A stretch of 42,265 nt of DNA from Pseudomonas baetica (GCF_019733355.1 NZ_JAIHLQ010000048.1:1-42265); one strand, 5' to 3'; shown: positions 32,873 to 41,861, counted from the stretch's first letter. Translations and numbers: made by a program. Notes: a model not told the origin generated them from the sequence alone.

Positions 32873-33697
32873 ATGGCGCCCGACGGCTTTTACCGCATCG
32901 CGTTGGGCGTTGAATACAAAGGCTCGCGCTACAGTGGCTGGCAGCGTCAGTCCACCGGTGTGGCTACGGTGCAGGAAGCCCTCGAAAAAGCTTTGTCGAA
33001 AGTCGCCAACTCGCCGGTTTCGCTACAATGCGCCGGGCGTACCGACGCGGGCGTACATGCCTGTGGGCAGGTGGTGCATTTCGACACTCAAGTCGATCGC
33101 TCGCTGAAAGCCTGGGTCATGGGCGCCAACATCAATCTGCCCCACGACATCAGCGTCAGTTGGGCCAAGGTGATGCCGGCGCACTTTCATGCGCGGTTCA
33201 AAGCCATTGCCCGGCGTTATCGCTATGTGATCTACAACGATCAGATCCGTCCGGCGCATCTCAATGAAGAAATCACCTGGAATCACCGTCCGCTGGATGT
33301 CGAGCGCATGGCCGAGGCCGCGCAATACTTGATCGGCACCCATGATTTCAGCGCGTTCCGTGCAGGCCAGTGCCAGGCCAAGTCGCCAATCAAGAAGATG
33401 CATCACCTGCGCGTGACCCGTCACGGCAAGATGATCGTGCTCGATATCCGCGCCAATGCTTTCCTGCACCACATGGTGCGCAACATCGCTGGCGTGCTGA
33501 TGACCATCGGCGCGGGCGAGCGCCCGGTTGAATGGATGAAGGAAGTGCTGGAAAGCCGCGAACGTCGTTCGGGGGGCGTGACGGCGCATCCGTATGGTCT
33601 GTATCTGGTGCAGGTCGAGTACCACGATGAGTTCCCGTTGCCCGAGCGTTTTGTCGGGCCGCATTTCCTGACGGGTTTCTCGGAACTTGACGGCTGA
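32873..33697 (+). CDS. truA: tRNA pseudouridine(38-40) synthase TruA
   Basis: TruA converts uridines 38-40 of the tRNA anticodon arm to pseudouridine. Counting from the ATG at 32873 gives 274 residues, close to the E. coli enzyme (270), with the catalytic aspartate D58 in CAGRTDAGVHACGQV. Other conserved segments are RYRYVIYN, FSAFRAGQCQAKSP and NAFLHHMVRNIAG. Start choice is uncertain: a TTG at 32843 and ATG at 32807 are in frame upstream, but the latter overlaps the promoter, and none has a good ribosome site. Confidence 0.93.
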   Translation: MAPDGFYRIALGVEYKGSRYSGWQRQSTGVATVQEALEKALSKVANSPVSLQCAGRTDAGVHACGQVVHFDTQVDRSLKAWVMGANINLPHDISVSWAKVMPAHFHARFKAIARRYRYVIYNDQIRPAHLNEEITWNHRPLDVERMAEAAQYLIGTHDFSAFRAGQCQAKSPIKKMHHLRVTRHGKMIVLDIRANAFLHHMVRNIAGVLMTIGAGERPVEWMKEVLESRERRSGGVTAHPYGLYLVQVEYHDEFPLPERFVGPHFLTGFSELDG

Positions 33698-33722
33698 CGC
33701 CCTCGAACGCTTTTGTTACCAT
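33694..33722 (+). promoter_or_regulatory. probable trpF promoter overlapping the truA stop
   Basis: CTGACG (33694-33699), 17 bases, TACCAT (33717-33722) preceded by TG in the extended -10 position. A short hairpin ATCCGGG/CCCGGAT (33721-33727 with 33733-33739) overlaps the transcription start region. trpF may thus be expressed separately from truA. Confidence 0.5.
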
Positions 33723-33761
33723 CCGGGACTTTCCCGGATTTGCCTCGGAGTTTTTATCGAC

Positions 33762-34388
33762 ATGTCAGCCGTTCGCAGCAAGATTTGCGGGATTACCCGC
33801 ATAGAAGACGCGTTGGCCGCTGTTGAGGCTGGGGCGGATGCGATCGGATTCGTGTTCTACGCCAAGAGCCCGCGCGCGGTGACCGTGCAGCAGGCGCGGG
33901 CGATCATCAAGGCATTGCCGCCGTTTGTGACCACTGTGGGCCTGTTCGTCAACGCCAGTCGCTGCGAGCTTGGGGAAATCCTCGATGCCGTGCCGTTGGA
34001 TCTGTTGCAGTTCCATGGTGATGAAACGGCGGATGAGTGCGAAAGCTGGCATCGTCCTTACATCAAGGCATTACGGGTCAAGGCCGGTGACGACATTGCT
34101 GCCGCCTGCAACGCCTATCCTACCGCCAGCGGCGTACTGCTCGACACCTATGTCGAGGGAGTGCCCGGCGGAACCGGCGAGGCGTTCGACTGGTCATTGA
34201 TTCCTCAGGGTTTGAGCAAGCCGCTGATTCTGGCGGGCGGGTTGACCCCCGAGAACATTGCAGACGCCGTGGCGCGGGTTCGGCCTTACGCTGTGGACGT
34301 CAGCGGTGGGGTAGAAGCGAGCAAAGGCATCAAGGATCATGCAAGGATTCGGGCGTTCATCAACGCGGTACGCAAAGCTCCATATTGA
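33762..34388 (+). CDS. trpF: phosphoribosylanthranilate isomerase
   Basis: TrpF carries out the Amadori rearrangement of phosphoribosylanthranilate in tryptophan synthesis. The 208-residue TIM barrel has the catalytic base C9 in KICGIT and acid D128 in VLLDTYV, the AGGLTPENI segment, and VDVSGGVE near the C terminus for phosphate binding. The start at 33762 has GGAG 11 bases upstream. As in other Pseudomonas, it stands apart from the remaining trp genes, between truA and accD, occupying the place of dedA in the E. coli order. Confidence 0.97.
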   Translation: MSAVRSKICGITRIEDALAAVEAGADAIGFVFYAKSPRAVTVQQARAIIKALPPFVTTVGLFVNASRCELGEILDAVPLDLLQFHGDETADECESWHRPYIKALRVKAGDDIAAACNAYPTASGVLLDTYVEGVPGGTGEAFDWSLIPQGLSKPLILAGGLTPENIADAVARVRPYAVDVSGGVEASKGIKDHARIRAFINAVRKAPY

Positions 34389-34588
34389 TGTGACGGCTGG
34401 CAGTCTGCCGCCGTCCATCAATGCACTTGCACAAAGCAGGCGAGGCTGAGGGTTTTTGGGTTGTACGAAGGTCAGTATTGCTGGCCCGGCGCCCCACCAA
34501 TCATCGCCACACACATGAATTTAGCTGAAGGGCATACGCGGGGCTGCGAACCAGAGCGTTCGGGCCGCCGGTACTGGAGAAAGAAAGC

Positions 34589-35509
34589 ATGAGCAACTGG
34601 TTAGTAGACAAACTGATCCCTTCGATCATGCGCTCGGAGGTCAAGAAGAGCTCGGTGCCTGAAGGTCTGTGGCACAAATGCCCGTCCTGCGAGGCTGTGC
34701 TGTACCGTCCGGAGCTGGAAAAGACCCTGGACGTTTGCCCCAAGTGCAACCACCACATGCGCATCGGCGCACGGGCGCGCATCGACATCTTTCTCGATGC
34801 TGAAGGTCGCAATGAGTTGGGCGCCGATCTGGAGCCGGTTGACCGTCTGAAATTCCGCGACGGCAAGAAGTACAAGGATCGCCTGACCGGTGCGCAGAAG
34901 CAGACCGGTGAAAAAGATGCACTGATCTCCGTAAGCGGCACCCTGCTGGGTATGCCGGTGGTGGTTTCGGCGTTTGAATTCAGCTTCATGGGCGGTTCCA
35001 TGGGCGCCATCGTCGGTGAGCGTTTCGTGCGTGCTGCCAACTACGCGCTGGAAAATCGTTGCCCGATGATCTGCTTCGCCGCCTCCGGCGGTGCGCGTAT
35101 GCAGGAGGCGCTGATCTCTTTGATGCAGATGGCCAAGACTTCTGCTGTGCTGGCGCGTCTGCGTGAAGAAGGCATCCCGTTCATCTCCGTGCTGACCGAT
35201 CCGGTCTACGGCGGCGTTTCAGCCAGTCTGGCCATGCTCGGCGACGTGATCGTCGGTGAGCCGAAAGCTCTGATCGGTTTCGCCGGCCCGCGCGTTATCG
35301 AGCAGACCGTGCGCGAAAAACTGCCGGAAGGCTTCCAGCGTAGCGAGTTCTTGCTGGAGCACGGTGCGATCGACATGATCATCCACCGTCAGGAACTGCG
35401 CCCACGTCTGGGTAACCTGCTGGCACAAATGACCGGCAAGCCGACGCCGGTGTTCGTCGCAGCGCCAATCGAGCCAATCGTGGTTCCGCCGGTGCCTGCC
35501 AACCTATGA
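34589..35509 (+). CDS. accD: acetyl-CoA carboxylase carboxyltransferase subunit beta
   Basis: AccD, with AccA, transfers the carboxyl group from carboxybiotin to acetyl-CoA, giving malonyl-CoA for fatty-acid synthesis. The 306 residues carry an N-terminal zinc ribbon with C31, C34, C50 and C53, followed by the crotonase-like carboxyltransferase core with FMGGSMGAIVGE, AASGGARMQE, DPVYGGVSASLA and GFAGPRVIEQT. The 200 bases before it contain only a short G+C hairpin (34394-34413) and no clear promoter. Its TGA overlaps the folC ATG (ATGA at 35506-35509). Confidence 0.98.
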   Translation: MSNWLVDKLIPSIMRSEVKKSSVPEGLWHKCPSCEAVLYRPELEKTLDVCPKCNHHMRIGARARIDIFLDAEGRNELGADLEPVDRLKFRDGKKYKDRLTGAQKQTGEKDALISVSGTLLGMPVVVSAFEFSFMGGSMGAIVGERFVRAANYALENRCPMICFAASGGARMQEALISLMQMAKTSAVLARLREEGIPFISVLTDPVYGGVSASLAMLGDVIVGEPKALIGFAGPRVIEQTVREKLPEGFQRSEFLLEHGAIDMIIHRQELRPRLGNLLAQMTGKPTPVFVAAPIEPIVVPPVPANL

Positions 35510-36813
35510 CCGAGCGCACCCTTGGCGAGTGGCTCGCCTACCTTGAGCAGTTGCATCCATCGGCCATCGACATGGGGCTGGAGCGTTCGCAACAGGTAGC
35601 GTCCCGCATGGGGCTGGGCCAGCCGGCGACTAGGGTGATTACGGTTACCGGCACTAACGGCAAGGGTTCGACCTGCGCTTTTGTGGCTTCTTTGCTACGG
35701 GCGCAGGGCCTGAGTGTTGGTGTCTACAATTCTCCGCACCTGCTGCGTTATAACGAGCGGGTGCAACTCAATGGCGTTGAAGCCACTGATTCGCAGTTGT
35801 GCGAGGCCTTTGCTGCCGTAGAGGCTGGGCGCGGCGACACTTCCCTGACTTACTTCGAAATGGGCACGCTCGCGGCGTTCTGGTTGTTTCAGCAGGCCGG
35901 GCTTGACGCTGTGGTGCTTGAAGTCGGTCTGGGCGGGCGTCTGGATACGGTCAATGTGGTGGACGCCGATATCGCACTGGTGACCAGCATTGGCGTTGAT
36001 CACGCCGATTACCTAGGTGATACACGCGAGTCTGTGGCCTTCGAGAAGGCCGGCATCTTCCGCCAGGGCAAGCCTGCCTTGTGTGGCGACCTGAATCCAC
36101 CGCAACCGTTGCTCGACAAGGCCCGCGAACTGGTGTGCCCGTTCTTTCTGCGTGGGCGCGATTTTGACCTCGGTATCACTGATCAGCATTGGCAGTGGCG
36201 CGGGACTGACGCGCAGGGCTGTGTTGTCGAGTTGCACGATCTGCCACTGCTCGATCTGCCGATGGAAAACGCCGCGCTGGCGTTGCAGGCTTATCTATTG
36301 CTTGGTTTGCCGTGGAATGCGTCGCAGATCGCGACGGCCTTGCAGGCGACTCGTGTGGTTGGGCGTCTGGATCGTCGCGCGTTCGAGTGGAACGGCAAGC
36401 GCCTGAATCTGTTGCTGGATGTCGGTCACAATCCGCATGCGGCCGAGTATCTGGCTCGTCGTCTGGCTTCGCGGCCTCCGCTTGGCAAACGTCTGGCGGT
36501 ATTCGGTTTGCTGGCGGACAAGGATCTGGATGGTGTTGTCGGCGAATTGAATGCTAGTGTCGAGCGCTGGGCTGTGGCGCCGCTCGATTCGCCGCGTGCT
36601 CGCCCGGTGAATGAATTACACGCGGCATTGCAGAACCTTGGCGCATCCGTCACGTCATACGGTAGTGTCGCCGCCGCTCTTGAAGGGCAGTGTGCAGTGG
36701 CCACAAGCGACGACGAGATTCTGTTGTTCGGATCATTTTATTGTGTCGCCGAGGCCCTTGAATGGCTGGCCCGGCGCTCCACGGAGGAAGCGGCAAATGG
36801 CTTTGCTGGATAA
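35506..36813 (+). CDS. folC: bifunctional dihydrofolate/folylpolyglutamate synthase
   Basis: FolC adds glutamate to dihydropteroate and then to folates. The 435-residue Mur-ligase-type enzyme has the P-loop TGTNGKGST (48-56), the folate-binding SPHLLRYNERVQLNG, VLEVGLGGRLDTVN, the carbamylated-lysine region EKAGIFR, and the C-terminal DVGHNPHA segment. It is translationally coupled to accD by the ATGA overlap and overlaps the SPOR gene by 17 bases, indicating one operon. Confidence 0.97.
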   Translation: MTERTLGEWLAYLEQLHPSAIDMGLERSQQVASRMGLGQPATRVITVTGTNGKGSTCAFVASLLRAQGLSVGVYNSPHLLRYNERVQLNGVEATDSQLCEAFAAVEAGRGDTSLTYFEMGTLAAFWLFQQAGLDAVVLEVGLGGRLDTVNVVDADIALVTSIGVDHADYLGDTRESVAFEKAGIFRQGKPALCGDLNPPQPLLDKARELVCPFFLRGRDFDLGITDQHWQWRGTDAQGCVVELHDLPLLDLPMENAALALQAYLLLGLPWNASQIATALQATRVVGRLDRRAFEWNGKRLNLLLDVGHNPHAAEYLARRLASRPPLGKRLAVFGLLADKDLDGVVGELNASVERWAVAPLDSPRARPVNELHAALQNLGASVTSYGSVAAALEGQCAVATSDDEILLFGSFYCVAEALEWLARRSTEEAANGFAG

Positions 36814-37444
36814 AGCGTACAAGCAACGCATGGTCGGTGCTCTGGTGTTGGTGGCGCTGGCGGTGATTTTCCTGCCGATGCTGTTTTCCCGTCAGGATGA
36901 GCAGCGCCAGGTCACGGTTGATGCGCCAGCTGCTCCGCAAGCGCCTGTCGTGCCGCAAGTGCAGTTGGAGCCGGTTGCCGTGCCTGAGCCGCAAGACTTG
37001 CCGCAAGAGCCTGTACCAAGTGATGAGGAGGTCGCCGATCAGGCGGCGCCTTCTGCGCCGATTGCACCGGCACCTGTGGCTTCGGCGCCAGTCGCCAAGC
37101 CGACTCCGGCACCCGTGGCCAAGCCGATTCCTGCGCCTTCTCAGCCTATTGCTGCAGCGCCGACCAAGCCTGACACTTCGCAGAGTCGCGTCGATGCCAA
37201 TGGTCTGTCGGTGAGCTGGTCGGTGCAACTGGCTAGCCTGTCGAGCCGTGCCAATGCCGAAAGCCTGCAGAAAACCCTGCGCAGCCAGGGGTACAACGCC
37301 TACATCCGTTCTGCCGACGGCAAGAATCGGGTGTTCGTCGGGCCTCTGATCGAGCGCGCGGAAGCCGATCGTCTGCGTGATTTGTTGAGTCGCCAGCAGA
37401 ACCTCAAGGGTTTTGTCGTGCGCTTCCAGCCTGAGCGCGGCTAA
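36797..37444 (+). CDS. SPOR-domain cell-division protein (DedD-like)
   Basis: The 215-residue protein has a short cytoplasmic tail, one membrane span (about 12-30), a long periplasmic Pro/Ala/Val-rich linker (about 45-135) and a C-terminal SPOR domain (about 143-213, VSWSVQLASLSSRANAE to GFVVRFQPE), which binds glycan strands denuded of stem peptides at the division septum. GGAGG stands 9 bases before the ATG at 36797, inside the end of folC. Gene order and architecture match DedD of E. coli, where it is also between folC and cvpA. Confidence 0.92.
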   Translation: MALLDKAYKQRMVGALVLVALAVIFLPMLFSRQDEQRQVTVDAPAAPQAPVVPQVQLEPVAVPEPQDLPQEPVPSDEEVADQAAPSAPIAPAPVASAPVAKPTPAPVAKPIPAPSQPIAAAPTKPDTSQSRVDANGLSVSWSVQLASLSSRANAESLQKTLRSQGYNAYIRSADGKNRVFVGPLIERAEADRLRDLLSRQQNLKGFVVRFQPERG

Positions 37445-37483
37445 AAACTATCACGCTGATTGAAAAGCACTGACAATCGCAGC

Positions 37484-37512
37484 TTACCGACAGCCATGCG
37501 CTCTGCTAAAAT
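37484..37512 (+). promoter_or_regulatory. possible promoter before cvpA
   Basis: TTACCG (37484-37489), 17 bases, TAAAAT (37507-37512), followed by GCGCCGCC. The -35 is weak. It could give cvpA-purF expression separate from accD-folC. Confidence 0.35.
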
Positions 37513-37542
37513 GCGCCGCCTTATCCGTCTGTAGGCTGCACT

Positions 37543-38103
37543 GTGCCATTTACCTGGGTTGACTGGGCGATCGTTGCAATCATCGCCATCTCCGCTTTGA
37601 TCAGTTTGAGCCGCGGCTTCGTCAAGGAAGCATTATCGCTGGTGACCTGGATCATCGCAGGAGCTGTCGCCTGGATGTTCGGTGGCTCACTGTCCGAGTA
37701 CCTCGCCGGATACATCGAAACCCCATCAGCTCGCGTGATCGCGGGCTGTGCCATCATGTTTGTCGCCACACTCATCGTGGGCGCAATGATCAATTATCTT
37801 ATCGGCGAGTTGGTTCGCGTCACCGGATTGTCCGGGACCGATCGATTCCTCGGCATGGCCTTCGGCGCTGCGCGTGGCGTGTTGCTGGTGGTCGTGGCGG
37901 TCGGGCTGTTGAGCCTGGGGCCGGTACAGCAGGACGGGTGGTGGAAAGAATCACAGCTCGTGCCAAAGTTTCTATTGGTCGCCGACTGGTCCAAAAACCT
38001 GATTCTCGGGTGGAGCAGTCAGTGGCTTGCCAGCGGAATCAGCGTACCCGCTGATATTCCGTTCAAGGAGCAGCTCTTGCCGTCGGCCAAAACGCCGCAG
38101 TGA
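37543..38103 (+). CDS. cvpA: CvpA family inner-membrane protein
   Basis: The 186-residue protein has about four membrane spans (roughly 5-25, 30-50, 64-88, 102-122) and the family start PFTWVDWAIV, followed by SRGFVKEALSL. CvpA was named for colicin V production and is linked to envelope stress tolerance and purine-operon context; its molecular activity is not established. It starts with GTG at 37543, as no suitable ATG exists, with only a weak TAGG upstream. It lies 41 bases before purF. Confidence 0.93.
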   Translation: MPFTWVDWAIVAIIAISALISLSRGFVKEALSLVTWIIAGAVAWMFGGSLSEYLAGYIETPSARVIAGCAIMFVATLIVGAMINYLIGELVRVTGLSGTDRFLGMAFGAARGVLLVVVAVGLLSLGPVQQDGWWKESQLVPKFLLVADWSKNLILGWSSQWLASGISVPADIPFKEQLLPSAKTPQ

Positions 38104-38144
38104 GTGTTGTTCAGTTCAGATCCATTAAGTAGGGGTTGCGTCGC

Positions 38145-39650
38145 ATGTGTGGCATCGTCGGTATCGTCGGTAAGTCGAACGTCAATCAGGCGCTGTATGA
38201 CGCGCTAACCGTGCTCCAGCACCGCGGCCAGGACGCTGCCGGTATCGTGACCAGCCATGATGGCCGGTTGTTCTTGCGCAAGGATAATGGTCTGGTGCGT
38301 GACGTGTTTCATCAGCGTCATATGCAGCGCCTGGTTGGCCATATGGGTATCGGTCATGTTCGCTACCCGACTGCGGGCAGCTCGACTTCGGCCGAAGCTC
38401 AGCCGTTTTACGTCAACTCGCCTTACGGCATCACCTTGGCGCATAACGGCAACCTGACCAACGTTGAGCAGTTGGCCAAAGAGATCTACGAATCCGATCT
38501 GCGTCACGTCAACACCAGTTCCGACTCGGAAGTGCTATTGAACGTGTTCGCTCACGAGCTGGCCCAGCGCGGCAAGCTTCAGCCGACCGAAGAAGACGTG
38601 TTTGCCGCTGTCACCGACGTGCACAACCGTTGCGTTGGCGGTTACGCCGTCGTGGCCATGGTGACCGGTTACGGCATCGTCGGTTTCCGTGACCCGCATG
38701 GTATTCGCCCGATCGTATTCGGTCAGCGTCACACTGACGAAGGCGTCGAGTACATGATCGCCTCGGAAAGCGTTTCCCTGGATGTGCTCGGCTTTACTCT
38801 GATTCGCGACCTGGCACCGGGCGAAGCGGTCTACATCACTGAAGACGGCAAGCTGCACACCCGTCAGTGTGCGACCAACCCGTCCCTGACCCCGTGCATC
38901 TTCGAACACGTCTACCTGGCGCGTCCTGACTCGATCATCGATGGTGTGTCGGTTTACAAGGCCCGTCTGCGCATGGGTGAGAAGCTCGCCGAGAAGATCC
39001 TGCGTGAGCGTCCAGAGCACGACATCGATGTGGTCATCCCGATTCCTGACACCAGCCGCACTGCAGCGCTTGAGCTGGCTAACCATCTGGGCGTGAAGTT
39101 CCGCGAAGGTTTCGTCAAGAACCGTTACATCGGCCGTACTTTCATCATGCCGGGTCAGGCTGCACGCAAGAAGTCGGTACGCCAGAAGCTCAATGCCATT
39201 GAGCTGGAATTCCGCGGCAAGAACGTGATGCTGGTCGACGACTCGATTGTTCGTGGCACCACTTGCAAGCAGATCATCCAGATGGCCCGCGAAGCCGGCG
39301 CGAAAAACGTCTACTTCTGCTCGGCCGCTCCAGCAGTGCGATTCCCGAACGTGTACGGCATCGACATGCCAAGTGCTCACGAATTGATCGCTCACAACCG
39401 TTCGACTCAGGATGTGGCTGATCTGATCGGTGCTGACTGGCTGATCTATCAGGACTTGCCTGACTTGATCGAGGCGGTCGGCGGCGGCAAGATCAAGATC
39501 GAAACCTTCGATTGCGCGGTGTTCGACGGCAAGTACGTCACCGGCGACGTCGACGAGGCTTATCTGGACAAGATCGAACAGGCACGCAACGATGCCTCGA
39601 AGGTCAAGACCCAAGCGGTCAGTGCGATCATCGATCTGTACAACAACTGA
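38145..39650 (+). CDS. purF: amidophosphoribosyltransferase
   Basis: PurF makes phosphoribosylamine from PRPP and glutamine, the first committed step of purine synthesis. The 501 residues start MCGIVGIVG: removal of Met exposes the nucleophilic Cys2 of the glutaminase domain. The PRPP-binding motif VDDSIVRGTT lies at 364-373, and a HNGNLTN segment belongs to the Ntn-hydrolase half. The start at 38145 is fixed by Cys2; an in-frame ATG 9 bases upstream would block it. AGGGG (38131-38135) is the ribosome site. A good terminator follows. Confidence 0.98.
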   Translation: MCGIVGIVGKSNVNQALYDALTVLQHRGQDAAGIVTSHDGRLFLRKDNGLVRDVFHQRHMQRLVGHMGIGHVRYPTAGSSTSAEAQPFYVNSPYGITLAHNGNLTNVEQLAKEIYESDLRHVNTSSDSEVLLNVFAHELAQRGKLQPTEEDVFAAVTDVHNRCVGGYAVVAMVTGYGIVGFRDPHGIRPIVFGQRHTDEGVEYMIASESVSLDVLGFTLIRDLAPGEAVYITEDGKLHTRQCATNPSLTPCIFEHVYLARPDSIIDGVSVYKARLRMGEKLAEKILRERPEHDIDVVIPIPDTSRTAALELANHLGVKFREGFVKNRYIGRTFIMPGQAARKKSVRQKLNAIELEFRGKNVMLVDDSIVRGTTCKQIIQMAREAGAKNVYFCSAAPAVRFPNVYGIDMPSAHELIAHNRSTQDVADLIGADWLIYQDLPDLIEAVGGGKIKIETFDCAVFDGKYVTGDVDEAYLDKIEQARNDASKVKTQAVSAIIDLYNN

Positions 39651-39656
39651 GTTTCT

Positions 39657-39679
39657 ACCGGCCCTGAGGGGCCGGTTTT
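39657..39679 (+). terminator. intrinsic terminator of purF
   Basis: The 8-bp stem ACCGGCCC/GGGCCGGT (39657-39664 with 39669-39676), loop TGAG, and a TTTT tail lie 7 bases after the purF stop. Confidence 0.85.
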
Positions 39680-39730
39680 GTATCTGGCAAAAGACTTCCA
39701 TTTATTCAGCACAGGGCAAGGAGTGACAGC

Positions 39731-40942
39731 ATGAGTCAGGAATGGGATGCCGGTCGGCTTGATAGCGACCTCGAAGGCGTAGCGTTCGATACCCTGGCCG
39801 TACGTGCCGGTCAGCACCGTACGCCGGAAGGTGAGCACGGTGATCCGATGTTCTTTACATCCAGCTACGTGTTCCGCACCGCTGCCGACGCGGCTGCGCG
39901 GTTTGCGGGTGAAGTGCCGGGCAACGTCTACTCGCGTTACACCAACCCCACTGTGCGCGCGTTTGAAGAGCGCATTGCGGCGCTGGAAAGCGCCGAGCAG
40001 GCAGTTGCGACTGCCACGGGCATGGCTGCGATCATGGCGGTGGTGATGAGTTTGTGCAGTGCCGGCGATCATGTTTTGGTATCGCGCAGTGTGTTCGGTT
40101 CGACCATCAGTCTGTTCGAGAAGTACTTCAAGCGGTTCGGCGTTGAAGTCGATTACGTACCCTTGGCCGAACTTTCGGCTTGGGATGCGGCGATCAAGCC
40201 CAATACCAAATTACTGTTCGTCGAGTCGCCCTCCAATCCGCTGGCTGAGTTGGTGGATATCACCGCGCTGGCGCAAATCGCTCACGCCAAAGGCGCGATG
40301 CTGGTGGTCGACAACTGCTTCTGCACGCCTGCGTTGCAGCAGCCATTGAAGCTCGGTGCGGACATCGTCGTGCACTCGGCGACCAAATTCATCGACGGCC
40401 AAGGCCGTTGCATGGGCGGCGTGGTGGCTGGTCGCAGCGAGCAGATGAAAGAGGTCGTCGGTTTCCTGCGTACCGCCGGGCCAACCCTGAGCCCGTTCAA
40501 CGCGTGGATCTTCCTCAAAGGTCTGGAAACCCTGAGCCTGCGGATGAAGGCGCACTGTGCCAACGCTCAGCAACTGGCTGAATGGCTGGAGCAGCAGGAC
40601 GGCATCGAAAAAGTCCATTACGCCGGTCTCAAGAGCCATCCGCAGCACGAGTTGGCCCAGCGCCAGCAAAAGGGTTTCGGTGCGGTAGTGAGTTTCGAGG
40701 TCAAGGGTGGCAAAGAGGGCGCTTGGCGCTTCATTGATGCAACCCGGTTGATTTCTATCACGGCCAACCTTGGCGACAGCAAAACCACCATCACTCACCC
40801 GAGCACCACCTCTCACGGCCGACTCGCGCCGCAGGAGCGTGAAGCAGCAGGCATCCGTGACAGTCTGATCCGTATCGCCGTAGGCCTTGAAGACGTGGTC
40901 GACCTGCAAGCCGACCTGGCGCGCGGTCTGGCGGCGTTGTGA
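39731..40942 (+). CDS. metZ: O-succinylhomoserine sulfhydrylase
   Basis: This PLP enzyme of the Cys/Met metabolism family forms homocysteine directly from O-succinylhomoserine and sulfide. The 403 residues show FFTSSYVF, YSRYTNPTVRAFEERIA, the cofactor-contacting TATGMAAI, VDNCFCTP and the Schiff-base lysine K219 in HSATKFIDGQG. Family members include MetB and MetC; MetZ is favoured by the N-terminal LDTLAVRAGQ-like start (FDTLAVRAGQ), the CFCTP segment and the position after purF, as in P. aeruginosa. AAGGAG lies 8 bases before ATG. Its TGA overlaps the GTG of the next gene. Confidence 0.94.
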   Translation: MSQEWDAGRLDSDLEGVAFDTLAVRAGQHRTPEGEHGDPMFFTSSYVFRTAADAAARFAGEVPGNVYSRYTNPTVRAFEERIAALESAEQAVATATGMAAIMAVVMSLCSAGDHVLVSRSVFGSTISLFEKYFKRFGVEVDYVPLAELSAWDAAIKPNTKLLFVESPSNPLAELVDITALAQIAHAKGAMLVVDNCFCTPALQQPLKLGADIVVHSATKFIDGQGRCMGGVVAGRSEQMKEVVGFLRTAGPTLSPFNAWIFLKGLETLSLRMKAHCANAQQLAEWLEQQDGIEKVHYAGLKSHPQHELAQRQQKGFGAVVSFEVKGGKEGAWRFIDATRLISITANLGDSKTTITHPSTTSHGRLAPQEREAAGIRDSLIRIAVGLEDVVDLQADLARGLAAL

Positions 40943-41715
40943 TCGAGTTGTCCACTCCGAAAGCGGGTTCCCATGGCCGCGTTGCGCTGGTCACGGGTGC
41001 CGCGCGCGGAATCGGCCTGGGCATTGCTGCCTGGCTGATCAGCGAAGGCTGGCAGGTCGTGCTGACGGATCTTGATCGGTCGCGCGGGTCGAAAGTGGCG
41101 AAAGTGCTGGGCGAGAACGCCTGGTTCATCGCCATGGATGTGGCGGAGGAAAGCCAGGTCGCGCTGGGTGTGGCTGAGGTGTTGGGGCAGTTTGGGCGTC
41201 TCGATGCACTGGTGTGCAATGCGGCGGTCGCTGATCCGCACAACATCACCCTGGAAAGCCTGGATCTGGCTTACTGGAATAGGGTGCTGGCGGTGAATCT
41301 CAGTGGGCCGATGTTGTTGGCCAAGCATTGTGCGCCCTATCTGCGCGCGCATAACGGCTCGATCGTCAATCTGGCGTCGACCCGTGCCGGTCAGTCTGAG
41401 CCGGATACTGAAGCCTACGCTGCGAGTAAGGGCGGTTTGTTGGCGCTGACTCATGCGTTGGCAATCAGTCTGGGGCCGGAAATTCGCGTCAATGCGGTCA
41501 GTCCGGGCTGGATCGATGCGCGGGATCCGTCTGCGCGTCGGGCCGAGCCTCTGGCCGATGCTGATCATGCCCAGCATCCGGCGGGCAGGGTAGGGACGGT
41601 CGAGGACGTCGCGGCGATGGTTGCGTGGCTGCTGTCGCGCAATGCCGGGTTTGTGACCGGGCAGGAGTTCGTCGTGGATGGTGGTATGACCAAGAAGATG
41701 ATTTACACGGAGTAA
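40939..41715 (+). CDS. short-chain dehydrogenase/reductase
   Basis: The 258-residue Rossmann-fold oxidoreductase has the cofactor loop TGAARGIG (19-26), D44 at the end of strand 2 (suggesting NAD(H) rather than NADP(H)), NAAVAD (94-99), structural N120, and the catalytic S147, Y160 and K164 (YAASK). The C-terminal GQEFVVDGGMTKKM is typical of classical SDRs. It starts at GTG 40939, overlapping the metZ stop (GTGA), so translation is coupled to metZ. The substrate is unknown; a role in sulfur amino acid metabolism is only suggested by context. Confidence 0.9.
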   Translation: MIELSTPKAGSHGRVALVTGAARGIGLGIAAWLISEGWQVVLTDLDRSRGSKVAKVLGENAWFIAMDVAEESQVALGVAEVLGQFGRLDALVCNAAVADPHNITLESLDLAYWNRVLAVNLSGPMLLAKHCAPYLRAHNGSIVNLASTRAGQSEPDTEAYAASKGGLLALTHALAISLGPEIRVNAVSPGWIDARDPSARRAEPLADADHAQHPAGRVGTVEDVAAMVAWLLSRNAGFVTGQEFVVDGGMTKKMIYTE

Positions 41716-41734
41716 GGAGCGAAGCCGCGTTCTC

Positions 41735-41763
41735 TGTGGGAGCGAGCCAGCTTGCGATAGCGG
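41735..41763. repeat. single REP element of another class
   Basis: TGTGGGAGCGAGCCAGCTTG followed by CGATAGCGG is one unpaired arm related to the other REPs but with a GCGAGCC...GCTTGCGATAGCGG core. It lies 20 bases after the dehydrogenase stop. No inverted partner is present within the next 100 bases. Confidence 0.7.
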
Positions 41764-41832
41764 TCTGACGGTTGATGCGTTGTTCGGGATTGACTCAATT
41801 TTGTCTTTTTCAGAAAAACTTCAATCCTGCTA

Positions 41833-41861
41833 TTGACTTAGGTTCGCTACCTGCGTAAATT
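41833..41861 (+). promoter_or_regulatory. promoter of the tRNA-Val/tRNA-Asp cluster
   Basis: TTGACT (41833-41838), 17 bases, TAAATT (41856-41861), followed by the G+C-rich TCGCGGCCTCGG discriminator, 22 bases before tRNA-Val. Confidence 0.75.

Noticed and set aside
39680..39730. SAM or cobalamin riboswitch before metZ
   Set aside because: Only about 50 bases separate the purF terminator from metZ, too short for a riboswitch with its expression platform.
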